DNA of 64,000 nt from Allopontixanthobacter confluentis (GTDB lineage: Bacteria; Pseudomonadota; Alphaproteobacteria; Sphingomonadales; Sphingomonadaceae). A program made the translations under genes and the position numbers. The notes under the pieces are model-generated. The model made no database searches, was not told where the DNA came from, and worked only from the letters and a program-made list of their open reading frames with translations. Location: NCBI RefSeq assembly GCF_009827615.1, contig NZ_WTYU01000001.1, positions 517,001 to 581,000 of the forward strand, read 5' to 3'. Below are positions 17,022 through 26,197 of the stretch, piece after piece. Positions within the stretch are counted from its first letter, which is position 1; every line of letters begins with the position of its first letter.

Positions 17022-18448
17022 CTAGCGAGACAGCATTCTTTTTGGCCGCTCACGCAGTCATGCTTTTGGCATATGGTTGCCTTGTGGTCGTGGTTTTCCG
17101 AAACGCTGTTAGCGTGGTGCAATTGATTATGGCCGCATATGATTTTGCCACGCGGGTAAAACCATCGCAATTCTCGGTCGACCTTTGGCACAGATACAGT
17201 GATCTCACTTTGCCAGTCACCGTTATCGCACCTGCCTTTAACGAGGAACTATCGATTGTGGATTCCATTCGGGCGCTCCTCGCCTTGGAATATCCAGAGC
17301 ATGAAGTCATCGTCGTGAATGACGGGTCAAGTGACAATACGATAGGCAAGCTGATTGATGCGTTTGACTGTGTTCCTTCCGACCGGGCGCAGCTTGCTGC
17401 GTTGCAAAAGACGAGAATTATCGCCACTTATCGCTCTCGCAGTCATCCTAATCTGATTGTGATCGACAAGGAAAACGGGCGCAAGGCAGACGCTGTAAAT
17501 GCGGGCATTGGTTTTGCCCGCACCCCATTGGTGTGCGTAATTGATGCTGACTCCATCATCGAACGAGATGGACTGCTGCGCGCTGCCGAGCCGTTCATGT
17601 ATGACACAGGGAAAATGGTGGCTGTCGGCGGGGCCATCCGGATCGCAAATGGCTGCGAAATACGAGGGGGAGCGCTCCGTAAGGTCGGCGTTTCCAGCGC
17701 ATGGCTGCCGCGGTTCCAGATCGTAGAATATCTACGCGCGTTCCTGACTGCCCGCGTCGCAAATGCCAGCAATAACACATTGCTTCTAATTTCAGGCGCA
17801 TTTGGCATGTTCCGGCGTTCCACGCTCATTGAGATTGGCGGTTATCGGCATGACACTGTAGGGGAAGACTTGGAGCTAATTGTCCGCATTCACCGCCACA
17901 TGCGCGAACAGAAGCGGGAATATGCCATCGGTTTTGTCCCTGAAATTGTCTGCTGGACCGAAGCGCCAACGACCCTATCCGGTCTTCGCAGCCAACGCTC
18001 GCGATGGCAGCAGGGCTCCTTGGAAACACTTATTCGTCATCGTAAGATGATCGGTAATCCGCGCTATGGCCGGATTGGTCTGCTCTCCATGGTGCAACTG
18101 GTGATCGAGGATGTTGTTGGCCCCCCTGCCGAACTGTTTGGCTATATGGTCATACCGGTCGCTCTTTTCCTGGGCGTGATGGATCCGCTTGCCGCGCTGC
18201 TATTCCTCTGCGTCACAGTCCTGTTTGGAACAGGCTTGAGTATCGGCACCCTTGCGCTTGAGGAAATGCAATTGCGCCGTACGCCGTCCGCACGTGATCT
18301 GCTGCGCATCGGCGCTGCTTCGGTGGTGGAGAATTTCGGCTATCGGCAAATTAATCTTATTTTTCGCCTGGCCGGGATCATGCGCCATTTCAAGAAAGAT
18401 ACCAGCTGGGCAGCGGTGCCTCGGGTCGGCTTCGGCCCTCAATCTTAG
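17018..18448 (+). CDS. Processive family-2 glycosyltransferase
   Basis: A 476-residue integral-membrane GT2 enzyme. An N-terminal helix (about 8-35) precedes the catalytic domain with APAFNEE at 71-77, VNDGSSDNT at 100-108, DAD at 176-178, GED at 282-284 and QRSRW at 326-330; three C-terminal helices follow. All catalytic motifs of processive synthases (D,D,D,QxxRW) are intact. It differs from the first GT2 by a longer insert after the nucleotide-binding loop. Last gene of the receiver-YaiO-HEAT operon, overlapping the HEAT gene. The arrangement recalls NfrB (GT2) with NfrA (TPR/YaiO) in E. coli. Product unknown. Confidence 0.88.
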   Translation: MTSETAFFLAAHAVMLLAYGCLVVVVFRNAVSVVQLIMAAYDFATRVKPSQFSVDLWHRYSDLTLPVTVIAPAFNEELSIVDSIRALLALEYPEHEVIVVNDGSSDNTIGKLIDAFDCVPSDRAQLAALQKTRIIATYRSRSHPNLIVIDKENGRKADAVNAGIGFARTPLVCVIDADSIIERDGLLRAAEPFMYDTGKMVAVGGAIRIANGCEIRGGALRKVGVSSAWLPRFQIVEYLRAFLTARVANASNNTLLLISGAFGMFRRSTLIEIGGYRHDTVGEDLELIVRIHRHMREQKREYAIGFVPEIVCWTEAPTTLSGLRSQRSRWQQGSLETLIRHRKMIGNPRYGRIGLLSMVQLVIEDVVGPPAELFGYMVIPVALFLGVMDPLAALLFLCVTVLFGTGLSIGTLALEEMQLRRTPSARDLLRIGAASVVENFGYRQINLIFRLAGIMRHFKKDTSWAAVPRVGFGPQS

Positions 18449-18857
18449 GTAGAACCATCGCGCAGATCTGCGCGAACTGTTGAAAGGGTCAAGCCGGCGA
18501 GCTGCCGACTAGAAATACGACGTTTGAACGTAATTGGCGAGGACCGGCTCATCGGCTTACGGTTGCTGTGCACGTCAGTTTGTTTGAATAGGGGCGTAGA
18601 GCTTTTTGGAGCAAACCCAAAAAAACCTCTAGCAGGTGCAAAGGATGCTCAGGAATGAGCTTTGCTTAATGTCCGCTTCTGGGTCGGTTCCTACTGGTCT
18701 GATTTTATCGAAAACCCGCGATAAGCCGACAGGCTGCTTTTCATGAAATACAAAGCGCTTCTGAACGGCAAAAACTAGGGTGGGTAGCTGTCATTTTGTT
18801 TCGGGCTACACTGGCATCTTCCAAGCATTAGGCAAATAGGCGAAATACCCCCAAGAT
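18449..18857. other. Intergenic region with palindrome after the glycan operon
   Basis: A perfect 16-base palindrome CGCGCAGATCTGCGCG lies at 18459-18474, ten bases after the glycosyltransferase stop; it could form a hairpin but has no T-run. The rest has no gene and contains dispersed-repeat copy 4. Confidence 0.5.
18669..18790 (+). repeat. Dispersed intergenic repeat, copy 4
   Basis: AATGTCCGCTTCTGGGTCGG then TTCCTACTGGTCTGATTTT, and the second block GAACGGCAAAAACTAGGGTG at 18762. Two-block layout as in copies 1 and 2, with a longer gap. Confidence 0.65.
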
Positions 18858-18942
18858 TGTTCCCCGTCAGCACCTATGGCACAAAATTGAGGTTGTGATT
18901 TAAGGAGGATTTGGGTCTCGTCGTAGTGACGAAGGAACGAAG

Positions 18943-19339
18943 ATGAGAGCCAAATCCTCAAAACCCAAAGCGAGTGCTGAACGGGTAGTAAAAGACATCC
19001 GCCGCGCAACCCGGCGCCACTTCTCCGCCGAAGACAAGATCAGGATCGTTCTGGAAGGCCTGCGGGGCGATGACAGCATTGCAGAGCTGTGCCTCAAGGA
19101 AGGCATTGCCCAGAGCCTGTATTACACCTGGTCGGGGCCAAAGGCGACCAAAGGTCTACGAGTTCATGGAGGCCGACAAACGCCGGCTCGCCGGTGATAC
19201 AGCCCATGCTGCCACCAGTGACGAAGTGAAGGACTTGCGACGGGAGTCTCGGGATATGAAGGAATGCGTTGCGGACCTGACGCTGGAGAACCGTCTGCTC
19301 AAAAAAAGCTTGATCGCGGATGGGGAAGAAGGCGCATGA
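18943..19339 (+). pseudogene. IS3-family orfA, frameshifted
   Basis: Transposase N-terminal helix-turn-helix protein. Residues ERVVKDIRRATRRHFSAEDK and IRIVLEGLRGDDSIAELC match the intact orfA at 27175-27543, but the frame is lost near 19135 (after QSLYYTW) and resumes in another frame (FMEADKRRLAGDTAHAATSD; ENRLLKKSLIADGEE). The shift removes a normal orfA product. Confidence 0.85.
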
Positions 19340-20371
19340 GGTATCCTGCATCCGAGAAGCTGGAGATCATCCGCATCGTCGAGCAGTCGCATCTGCCTGC
19401 CCGCAAGACGCTGGACCAGCGCGGCATCGCGCGCCGGACCTTCTACCGCTGGTATGACCACTATCTGGAGGGCGGACCGTAAGCGCTGGAGGATCGGCCC
19501 TCAGCTCCCAGCAGGGTATGGAACCGTATCCCGGCACACATCCATGACCAGATCATCGAACTGGCGCTGGAGCAGTCAGAGCTAAGCCCGCGTGAGCTGG
19601 CTGTGCGGTTCACCGACGAGAAGCGCTAGTTGGCCGCAAGCGCCCTTCTTCGCTTCGCTTCGAATCAGCGTCGGAAGCCACGGTTTACCGCCTGCTCAAG
19701 GCCCATGATCTGATCACCAGCCCAGCCTATGTGGTGATCAAGGCCGCGGACCGGTTCCATACCCAGACCACCCGGGTAAACGAGATGTGGCAGACAGACT
19801 TCACCTACTTCAAGATCATCGGCTGGGGCTGGATGTATCTGTCCACGGTGCTGGATGATTACTCGCGCTACATCATCGCCTGGGATTCGCAGACGGGCGA
19901 GGCCCAACCTGTGCAGCACGATGCGGGGCGGGGACGTGACCGACACGCTGGATATTGCGCTGGAAGCCTCAGGCTGTGATCAGGCCCATGTGCTGCACAA
20001 ACCACGCCTGCTGTCCGACAACGGCCCCAGCTACATCGCTGGAGAACTGGCGGAATACATTGAAGCGCAGCGCATGAGCCACGTTCGCGGCGCTCCGTTC
20101 CATCCTCAGACCCAGGGTAAGATCGAACGCTGGCATCAAACCTTGAAGAACCGCATCCTGCTGAAAATTTTTTCCTGCCCGGCGATCTCGAGGTCCAGAT
20201 CGAAGCGTTCGTCGAACACTATAACCACCAGCGTTACTACGAAAGCCTGAGCAATGTGACGCCTGCCGACGCCTACTTCGGCAGAGCGGAAACCATCATC
20301 AAGCAGCGAGAAAGGATCAAACGAAAGACCATCGAACATCGGCGCTTGCAACACCGCAGGCTAGCCGCCTA
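19336..20371 (+). pseudogene. IS3-family orfB, multiply broken
   Basis: Remnant of a DDE transposase homologous to 26198-27178. It starts MRYPASEKLEIIRIVEQSHL, meets an in-frame TAA near 19480, another stop near 19627 within an inserted stretch, and further frame changes around 19905 and 20165. Catalytic blocks are still readable in separate frames: WQTDFTYFKIIGWGW, LSDNGPSYIAGEL and GKIERWHQTLKNR. It cannot encode an active transposase. Confidence 0.87.
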
Positions 20372-20712
20372 ATATCAACCAACCAGACGAGGCCGATACA
20401 CCGCTAATTTACGCAGCAAGTTGTGCCAAATGTTCTGACGACGGACAAACCTCAATTTTGTGCCATAGGTGCTGACGGGGAACACCTTCAAATGACCGGC
20501 GCCAAACCGGTGCAAGTCTGACAGAGTTAGCCATCCTGATGCAGGTAAGCGGACCATGGTATCATTTTTGCCAACCTGACAATCTGCAAATTGCAAAAGG
20601 CGCCGTCACACACCGGGTAGGTGGTATTACTTAATGACTAGTAAACAAATCTGAATGGGTATAACCCCTTATAAGTGCTACAAATAATCTAAGCAAATGA
20701 AAGGGTCGTTTG
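20372..20712. other. IS end and upstream region of the FixJ-like gene
   Basis: Contains the right-hand inverted repeats of the decayed IS (to 20484). From 20485 to 20712 no gene or clear promoter was found; the last 80 bases are AT-rich, as expected for the promoter of the regulator at 20713. Confidence 0.45.
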
Positions 20713-21312
20713 ATGATTTTTTCCAAGGTCGCGCTCATTGATCAAGACTATCGTCGCAAGGCTAAGATATCCATGGCGATGGAAGCTGTTGGGGTTTTTT
20801 GCGACCCTTACGACGATCTGAAAGAGTTTACTCAAGCTCCCCCAACTTCAACTTGTATCCTCGCTGCAGATGATGGGTCCTACTCTGCGATAGAGATTAT
20901 GGAAGAGCTAGCCAGGCAGGGCTGTGCTAACCCGGTAATAGCATTTTCGGACAAAATTGACCTCAATCGCGTCACTGAAACCATGCTTGCAGGTGCTATT
21001 GATTTTGTTGCTTGGCCATTTAAGGCCATAGAACTGCTAGACCGCACACAATCTCGCCTTGGCGTGTTGGCAAACTCTCAAAAAATTCGGATGCGGGCAG
21101 TTTCTGCAAAGCAAAAACTTCAAGTTCTGAGCTTAAGGGAGAACGAGGTAATTGCCGGGCTTGCAGACGGATTTACGAACAAGCACATTGGCAAGATTAT
21201 GGGTATCAGCCATCGAACAGTCGAAATTCACAGGGCGAATGCAATCAACAAGCTTAAATTGGACCATTCCTCGAAAGCAATCCGGTTAAAGTTAGAGGCA
21301 GATTTAATTTAG
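20713..21312 (+). CDS. FixJ/NarL-type response regulator with degenerate receiver
   Basis: A 199-residue two-domain regulator. The C-terminal LuxR-type helix-turn-helix is clear (LSLRENEVIAGLADGFTNKH; GISHRTVEIHRANAINKL). The N-terminal ~115 residues follow a FixJ receiver (VALIDQDYRRKAKI; NPVIAFSDK; AGAIDFVAWPF), but by alignment the phospho-acceptor Asp is replaced by Ala (CILAADDG) and the conserved Lys before PF by Trp. It is therefore probably regulated without phosphorylation, or works constitutively. The ATG at 20713 is preceded by AAGGG; a TTG just before is an alternative. Its 3' end overlaps the convergent gene by four bases. AT-rich compared with the glycan cluster. Confidence 0.85.
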   Translation: MIFSKVALIDQDYRRKAKISMAMEAVGVFCDPYDDLKEFTQAPPTSTCILAADDGSYSAIEIMEELARQGCANPVIAFSDKIDLNRVTETMLAGAIDFVAWPFKAIELLDRTQSRLGVLANSQKIRMRAVSAKQKLQVLSLRENEVIAGLADGFTNKHIGKIMGISHRTVEIHRANAINKLKLDHSSKAIRLKLEADLI

Positions 21313-21755
21313 TGGGTACGCACGCGCCTAGATGTTAGTGGGCTCGCGTCAGGTTCGCTGAAATGTTTGCGAAACATTTGGCACATTGCGGAAATCATAG
21401 CGATCGGTAAAGACGATGCGAAGGCGATCTCATCTTCCTCAGCACCAAGGCAAGCGATGGTCGCGATTGCTTCTCCTTCTGCATTTCTGCTCATCATGAA
21501 GCCCACGTTTGGACCGTAAATGCGCAAGATCGCGCTTTCCAAGGCGCCTAGTTCGACAAGCTCTTGAAACTGCAAGCTATCTGGACAGATATCGAGATAA
21601 TCTCGAACAACGGCGGGCGCTTGTGCAACAACCATGAACAGCGATTTGGCCAGGTGAGTACCATCTTCTACCTGAGCCACTGAGCACCGCTCCAAAAGAT
21701 CACCCACCGAATTATACCACGAATGATGTGTGAGTTCACGTGGCATCGAGCTCAT
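21309..21755 (-). CDS. Hypothetical protein
   Basis: A 148-residue soluble protein with no signal or membrane segment. Composition and hydrophobic periodicity (LFMVVAQAPAVVRDYLDI; ALESAILRIYGPNVGFMM; IATIACLGAEEDEIAFASSL) indicate a folded domain, but I recognise no family. It converges on the FixJ-like regulator, the two stop codons overlapping, so the transcripts would be antisense at their ends. Being next to a non-phosphorylated regulator, it may be a partner or an independently acquired gene; there is no direct evidence for either. Confidence 0.6.
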   Translation of the reverse strand: MSSMPRELTHHSWYNSVGDLLERCSVAQVEDGTHLAKSLFMVVAQAPAVVRDYLDICPDSLQFQELVELGALESAILRIYGPNVGFMMSRNAEGEAIATIACLGAEEDEIAFASSLPIAMISAMCQMFRKHFSEPDASPLTSRRVRTH

Positions 21756-22027
21756 TTGTTTATACCCTATTGTACGCTTCTAAAGGGTCGATCTAGCGAC
21801 CCGATCGTTAAGATACCCTCGGCTCAACTACCGTGAAATACCTAGTCTGAGAAACTCGGTAGGCCATCTCTTCAATTCAAGAATTTAGCTTCACTGTCAA
21901 GATTGTTCTTAAAAATAACGTGGATATTCAACAAATTTTATTGGAGTTGTGTGGCACGGTCCAGCAAATAATTATTAGCAACATGCCGAAAAATCAGCGC
22001 AATAAGTAATTATGAGGACGCGTCCTG

Positions 22028-22510
22028 CTATCTGCGGTTATTTGCTGATCGATTGTTATCCAGTTGGTCAGAAATTTTTTGTGTTGCTTGTATCGATGCT
22101 TCGACATAATCTTCCAGAAATCGGATGACGATTTCTTGCTCGTCTTTGCTATACTTTTTGAGTTTCCTCAAAAATTCTGGAACATAAAGCAAGTATGGGA
22201 TACTAAGTCTGTTAATTTGGTCAGCTCGAAGGATAATATTCACTTTGCGTTTGTCATGAGGGTCGGCAATTTTCTCGGCTAGGCCCTTGTCGACTAGTCG
22301 GTTGATTAACGCAGTCACCGAGCCGCTTGTTAATGATAGGCTAAGTCCAAGTTCTTTTGCTGTCATTTTTCGTGAAACAAACAATTGCTCGATCGCTCTG
22401 ACCTCAGTTACACCCAAATGGAACTGGCGAGCATGAATTGCTGCGCGTTCAAGCAAATTTGACGAAAGGATTCTCAATTGGCGGGCAATGTGGAAGTGAT
22501 TCTCCATCAT
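22028..22510 (-). CDS. MarR-family transcriptional regulator
   Basis: A 160-residue winged-helix protein. Core: LGVTEVRAIEQLFVSRKMTA (helix), KELGLSLSLTSGSVTALINR (recognition helix region) and LVDKGLAEKIADPHDKRKVN (wing with the family pattern DPxDKRxxxI). N- and C-terminal helices would form the dimer interface. The ATG at 22510 was chosen because GAGGA lies eight bases upstream; the frame extends to 22534. No target gene lies adjacent, so ligand and regulon are unknown; the long 1.2 kb upstream region separates it from the divergent GGDEF-EAL gene. Confidence 0.85.
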   Translation of the reverse strand: MMENHFHIARQLRILSSNLLERAAIHARQFHLGVTEVRAIEQLFVSRKMTAKELGLSLSLTSGSVTALINRLVDKGLAEKIADPHDKRKVNIILRADQINRLSIPYLLYVPEFLRKLKKYSKDEQEIVIRFLEDYVEASIQATQKISDQLDNNRSANNRR

Positions 22511-23734
22511 AACTTCTGTCCTCAGGCCTCGCATTTTCTGATGTCAAAAATCGCAGGCGAGTTATTCGGGCTATCAACAAAACTTCCTGCGCCACGCTAA
22601 GCTGTTTTTTTGTAGCATCCGAAAAGTCTGTTATTGCCCGCCGCACTCCATGCCCATAAAACTTTCTTTATTTTGCATATCCCATGGTACAAGCTTGCGT
22701 CAATCCTTTAAAAATCATATAAAAAACAGTGTCTTGCATTGTTTTCTTGCCTGCCACCAATCGCTTTGCCGAGCCTCGGCCTATCATTTAAGCGAGTTTA
22801 TGCCGCGCTAATTTGAATGGCTGCGTTGTGTGGCTTAGAGATGATTTACGTTGCGGAAAAAGGCAGCGTTAGGCGGGCGCAGTGTTCGCCTGTTATGCTG
22901 CCAACCGACCTCGGATTTCAGGCATTGAAGAAGTCTTAACCAAAGCCTTACCGAAGAAATCGAGCTTTCAGCTTTTTTGTAGCCACGAGCGGGAGGTCTG
23001 CATTTCTTCCGAAAATAGTAAGGACCTGAGGGTTGTCGCGATTGTAATGTGACAGCTAGCCTTGACGCAGACGATGCAGCCCGAAGGCAGTATCCAAAGT
23101 CTCAATCACTAAGTCTTGTGCATCTGACTTTCGGAAAAACTGAAGCGATGATGGCTTTTCGTTGCGACACTCTAGTTAAGCGTGGGGGCTGGCTCGATAA
23201 TATTGATCTGATCTTTCGGCCGAACCAGCGCTAGCCTAAATTCAGATCGACCTCTTTAGGTTGATTGGACATCGTCGCACGACCCTACTTGCCGAGTTTC
23301 ACCGAACCTACGCCATATGCCGTCGCAGTAGCATCATTGGTAAGCTTTGTCTGAAATACATTCTGATTGAAAGATCAAATAAACTGAATTAATTCATAAG
23401 TTTGCTCGATTTTATAAAAAACTTTCGCGTGACCGGCTTTAAATTATTTCAAATTGCTTAAACGTCTTTGGATTGATCCCGCATTTTTGTGCCGAGTTTT
23501 GGGTTCTCGGATAATTAAGAGCCAAAGTCCGCGCTCATAGATAATTTCGGAAATAACGAGAGTTTTTCTGGCTCTCAGTTGAGCCACGCTCACGCAAACG
23601 TCACCGAAAACCAGAAATTCGTCAAATAAAATTATGCAAAAACAATGCTATACGTGTTTGCCCGCATTAGGCATTTTGGGCATTGGAAGACTTTCTTCGC
23701 AGGCTACAGACTTGTGTAAACGAGGGTAAATTCG
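22511..23734. other. Long AT-rich intergenic region
   Basis: About 1.2 kb without a convincing gene; a 61-residue frame at 23049-23234 lacks a ribosome-binding site and protein-like pattern. Several T-rich stretches precede the GGDEF-EAL gene, whose start has GAGGG upstream (about 23722). It may be decayed sequence or hold small RNAs that cannot be seen by eye. Confidence 0.4.
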
Positions 23735-25975
23735 ATGCAAACGATGATTGGGTGCGAGAATGCACGTTTGCAGGCACTGTATGCTTTGCAAATCCTAGAT
23801 TCACCACGTCAAAGAATGTTTGATCAGATCACCGAACTATGCGTGGAGCTTTTTCACAGCTCAGTGTCACTTATATCTTTCATGGATGCAGAGCGACAGT
23901 GGTACCTTTCGACCTGCGGGGTCGATCTAATTGAGGTGCCTCGCGATGTGGCAATTTGCAATTATCCAATATCTACAGGATGTAGCCTGGTGGTGCCGCG
24001 GCTCGCTAGTGATGAACGATTTTCAAATAATCCACTGGTTGCATGCGAGGGCGGAATTCAATCATACATGGGCTGCCCAGTTCGAGGTCCAAATCAGGTA
24101 ATAATTGGGACGGTCTGCGTTGTCGATCAACGCCCAGACTGGTTCGCTCCTTCGCAACTTATAGTGCTAGAAGGCATAGCGCGAATAGTGGAGGATCTGC
24201 TTGAGTTGCATGCCAAAAGCCATCAGGCCGAACAATTAACCCACGACTTGGCGATTAAGAAAGAATCATTAAAGAATTCGAATCGAATTTTTAACCAAGC
24301 TGAGCGGGTCGCTAGAGTCGGTTCTTGGGAGCTCGAAGTTGATTCGAATAAACTGACCTGGTCAGCGCAAGTTTATGCCATCCACGGCTTAGAGCCGGAC
24401 AGTGATATCGATTTATCGAATGCCATAAATTTCTATGAGCCCGAAGATCGGCCTGCCGTCGAAAAAGCGGTATCCAACGCGATGGAAAAATCTGAACCTT
24501 TTAAATTCGAGGCAAATCTTCGTGCGGCTGATGGTGGGTCAGTGCGTGTAAGAACTGTAGGGGAATACCTGCCAGCGGATGATTTTTTACCTGCGCGAAT
24601 AGTGGGAGTTATTCATGACATATCGGACTCTTACCATGCGCAACTTGCATTAAAACGCGCTGCTGATTTTGACAGTTTAACCAATTTATTTAACCGCCAC
24701 GCTTTCGATAGAGTTCTTCAGGCGCGAGTGCGGGCGATGAAAGAAGCGCCAGAAGACCTTTTCCTCTTACTCGTCGACCTTGATGGTTTTAAAGACGTAA
24801 ACGACATTTTTGGCCATTTGGTCGGAGATGTCGTGTTAGAGGAAATTGGCGACCGAATCTCCCGGGCTGTGCCATTAGATACGACGGTAGCGCGCTGGGG
24901 AGGAGACGAGTTTGCTATTATCATCCGTCAGGGGGCCTCAATTGCTGAGGCCCAGCAAGTTGGTGAGGTTATACTTGCTGAGATTTGCAAGCAAACCGAA
25001 TTCTCCGGCCATAAAATAATGATAAGTGGTACGTGCGGGCTGGCTTGCGCTGACGAAAATAAGTCACCTAAAGAGCTTATCCGAAGGGCTGATTTGGCGC
25101 TTTATCATGGCAAGGCCAGAGAACCTGGCCGAGTGCATATTTATGATAAGTCCTTTGAGCTGACTAATGATCTGCGCCATAAAGCAATAGGACAAGTCCG
25201 CAGCGCACTTGATGAAAACCGTATTTTCCCAGGCTATCAGCCTATTGTCGACCTGAGAAATAACCAGCTTGTCGGCCTGGAGGCTCTCATGCGTCTAACT
25301 ACCCGTAGTGGCCATCAGATGACCGCCACTCAAGTACTGCCAGCGATCCTCGACCCAATTTTGTCACGCGAGATCGGCGAGAGGATGCTATCATTAATCG
25401 CGGAGGACTTTGATGAGCTAAGGCTCGCGCAACCAAATCTCAAGTTTATCAGCATAAATGCTACAGAAGCTGACTTGATCAGCCGCGATTTTGCGCAAAA
25501 ATTTCTGAAAGCCCTGGAGAACAACAACGTGCGTCCAAGCCTGGTAACTTTAGAAGTTACCGAAACTATGTTGATGGCAAATGATCGCACGACGGTACAG
25601 AAGGTATTGCAAGATTTAAAAGGTGGCGGCATTCAGATTGCTTTGGACGATTTTGGTACGGGATTTTCGTCCTTGTCCCATCTGCGAGATTTCCCAATTG
25701 ATAAGGTGAAAATTGATCGCAGCTTCGTTGCCTCAATTTGTAGCAACCATCAAGATCGGCTCATTGTCCAAGCTCTCATATCTATGGCGCTTAATCTAAA
25801 TATTGGTGTAATCGCCGAAGGCATTGAAAAGGTCGAGCAGCGGAAATTGCTACTTCAAATGGGTTGCCTACAAGGACAAGGGTTTTTATTTGGCGCCGCA
25901 CAAAATGGGTGCCGAACCAAGTTACTGCGGCTCGGCAATCGCTTGACCAGGTTAGGTTGCGAGCAGGCAGCTTAA
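23735..25975 (+). CDS. GAF-PAS-GGDEF-EAL cyclic-di-GMP enzyme
   Basis: A 746-residue soluble signalling protein: GAF domain (about 20-155, FDQITELCVELFHSSVSLIS), short coiled linker, PAS (about 186-300, AERVARVGSWELEVDSNKLT), GGDEF (about 305-470, signature GGDEF at 389-393) and EAL (about 480-740, EALMR at 516-520, DDFGTGFSSL, KIDRSFV, AEGIEK, QGFLFG). Both catalytic signatures look intact, so it could make and/or degrade c-di-GMP; the product-inhibition RxxD motif is not seen at its usual place before GGDEF. No membrane segment. Given the GT2/YaiO cluster nearby, control of glycan output through c-di-GMP is plausible but inferred. Confidence 0.92.
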   Translation: MQTMIGCENARLQALYALQILDSPRQRMFDQITELCVELFHSSVSLISFMDAERQWYLSTCGVDLIEVPRDVAICNYPISTGCSLVVPRLASDERFSNNPLVACEGGIQSYMGCPVRGPNQVIIGTVCVVDQRPDWFAPSQLIVLEGIARIVEDLLELHAKSHQAEQLTHDLAIKKESLKNSNRIFNQAERVARVGSWELEVDSNKLTWSAQVYAIHGLEPDSDIDLSNAINFYEPEDRPAVEKAVSNAMEKSEPFKFEANLRAADGGSVRVRTVGEYLPADDFLPARIVGVIHDISDSYHAQLALKRAADFDSLTNLFNRHAFDRVLQARVRAMKEAPEDLFLLLVDLDGFKDVNDIFGHLVGDVVLEEIGDRISRAVPLDTTVARWGGDEFAIIIRQGASIAEAQQVGEVILAEICKQTEFSGHKIMISGTCGLACADENKSPKELIRRADLALYHGKAREPGRVHIYDKSFELTNDLRHKAIGQVRSALDENRIFPGYQPIVDLRNNQLVGLEALMRLTTRSGHQMTATQVLPAILDPILSREIGERMLSLIAEDFDELRLAQPNLKFISINATEADLISRDFAQKFLKALENNNVRPSLVTLEVTETMLMANDRTTVQKVLQDLKGGGIQIALDDFGTGFSSLSHLRDFPIDKVKIDRSFVASICSNHQDRLIVQALISMALNLNIGVIAEGIEKVEQRKLLLQMGCLQGQGFLFGAAQNGCRTKLLRLGNRLTRLGCEQAA

Positions 25976-26197
25976 AAAATGGTCAACAAAAATCTGACAC
26001 GAATTCTCCAGCCAGACGTTTTGAATGGGAAAACAGTCCGGTTGGCGCTGTTAGAGCAAATGCACTTGATAGACGGGTGAGGCGCTAAGGGAAGGGTGAG
26101 GGGATGCCCAGAACCAAAAAATTGTCCGTCGTCAGATAATTTGAGACTGTTGGCCGTTTAAAACAGGTGAGTGTTTGGGATCATCTGTTGGTTGATA

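Larger units (their letters stand above)
18858..20484 (+). mobile_element. Decayed IS3-family element bounded by 37-base inverted repeats
   Basis: A degenerate relative of the IS at 26123-27630. The left end (18858-18894, beginning TGTTCCCCGTCAGCACC) recurs perfectly in inverse orientation at 20448-20484. An inner end box at 20424-20447 (reading TGTCCGTCGTCAGAACATTT on the minus strand) matches the left end of the other IS copy, so the outer 37 bases on the right may be an abutting inverted copy of the left end rather than the true right end. No clear target duplication. Confidence 0.75.

Noticed and set aside
23049-23234. 61-residue frame in the long intergenic region
   Set aside because: No ribosome-binding site, no protein-like periodicity, AT-rich decayed surroundings.
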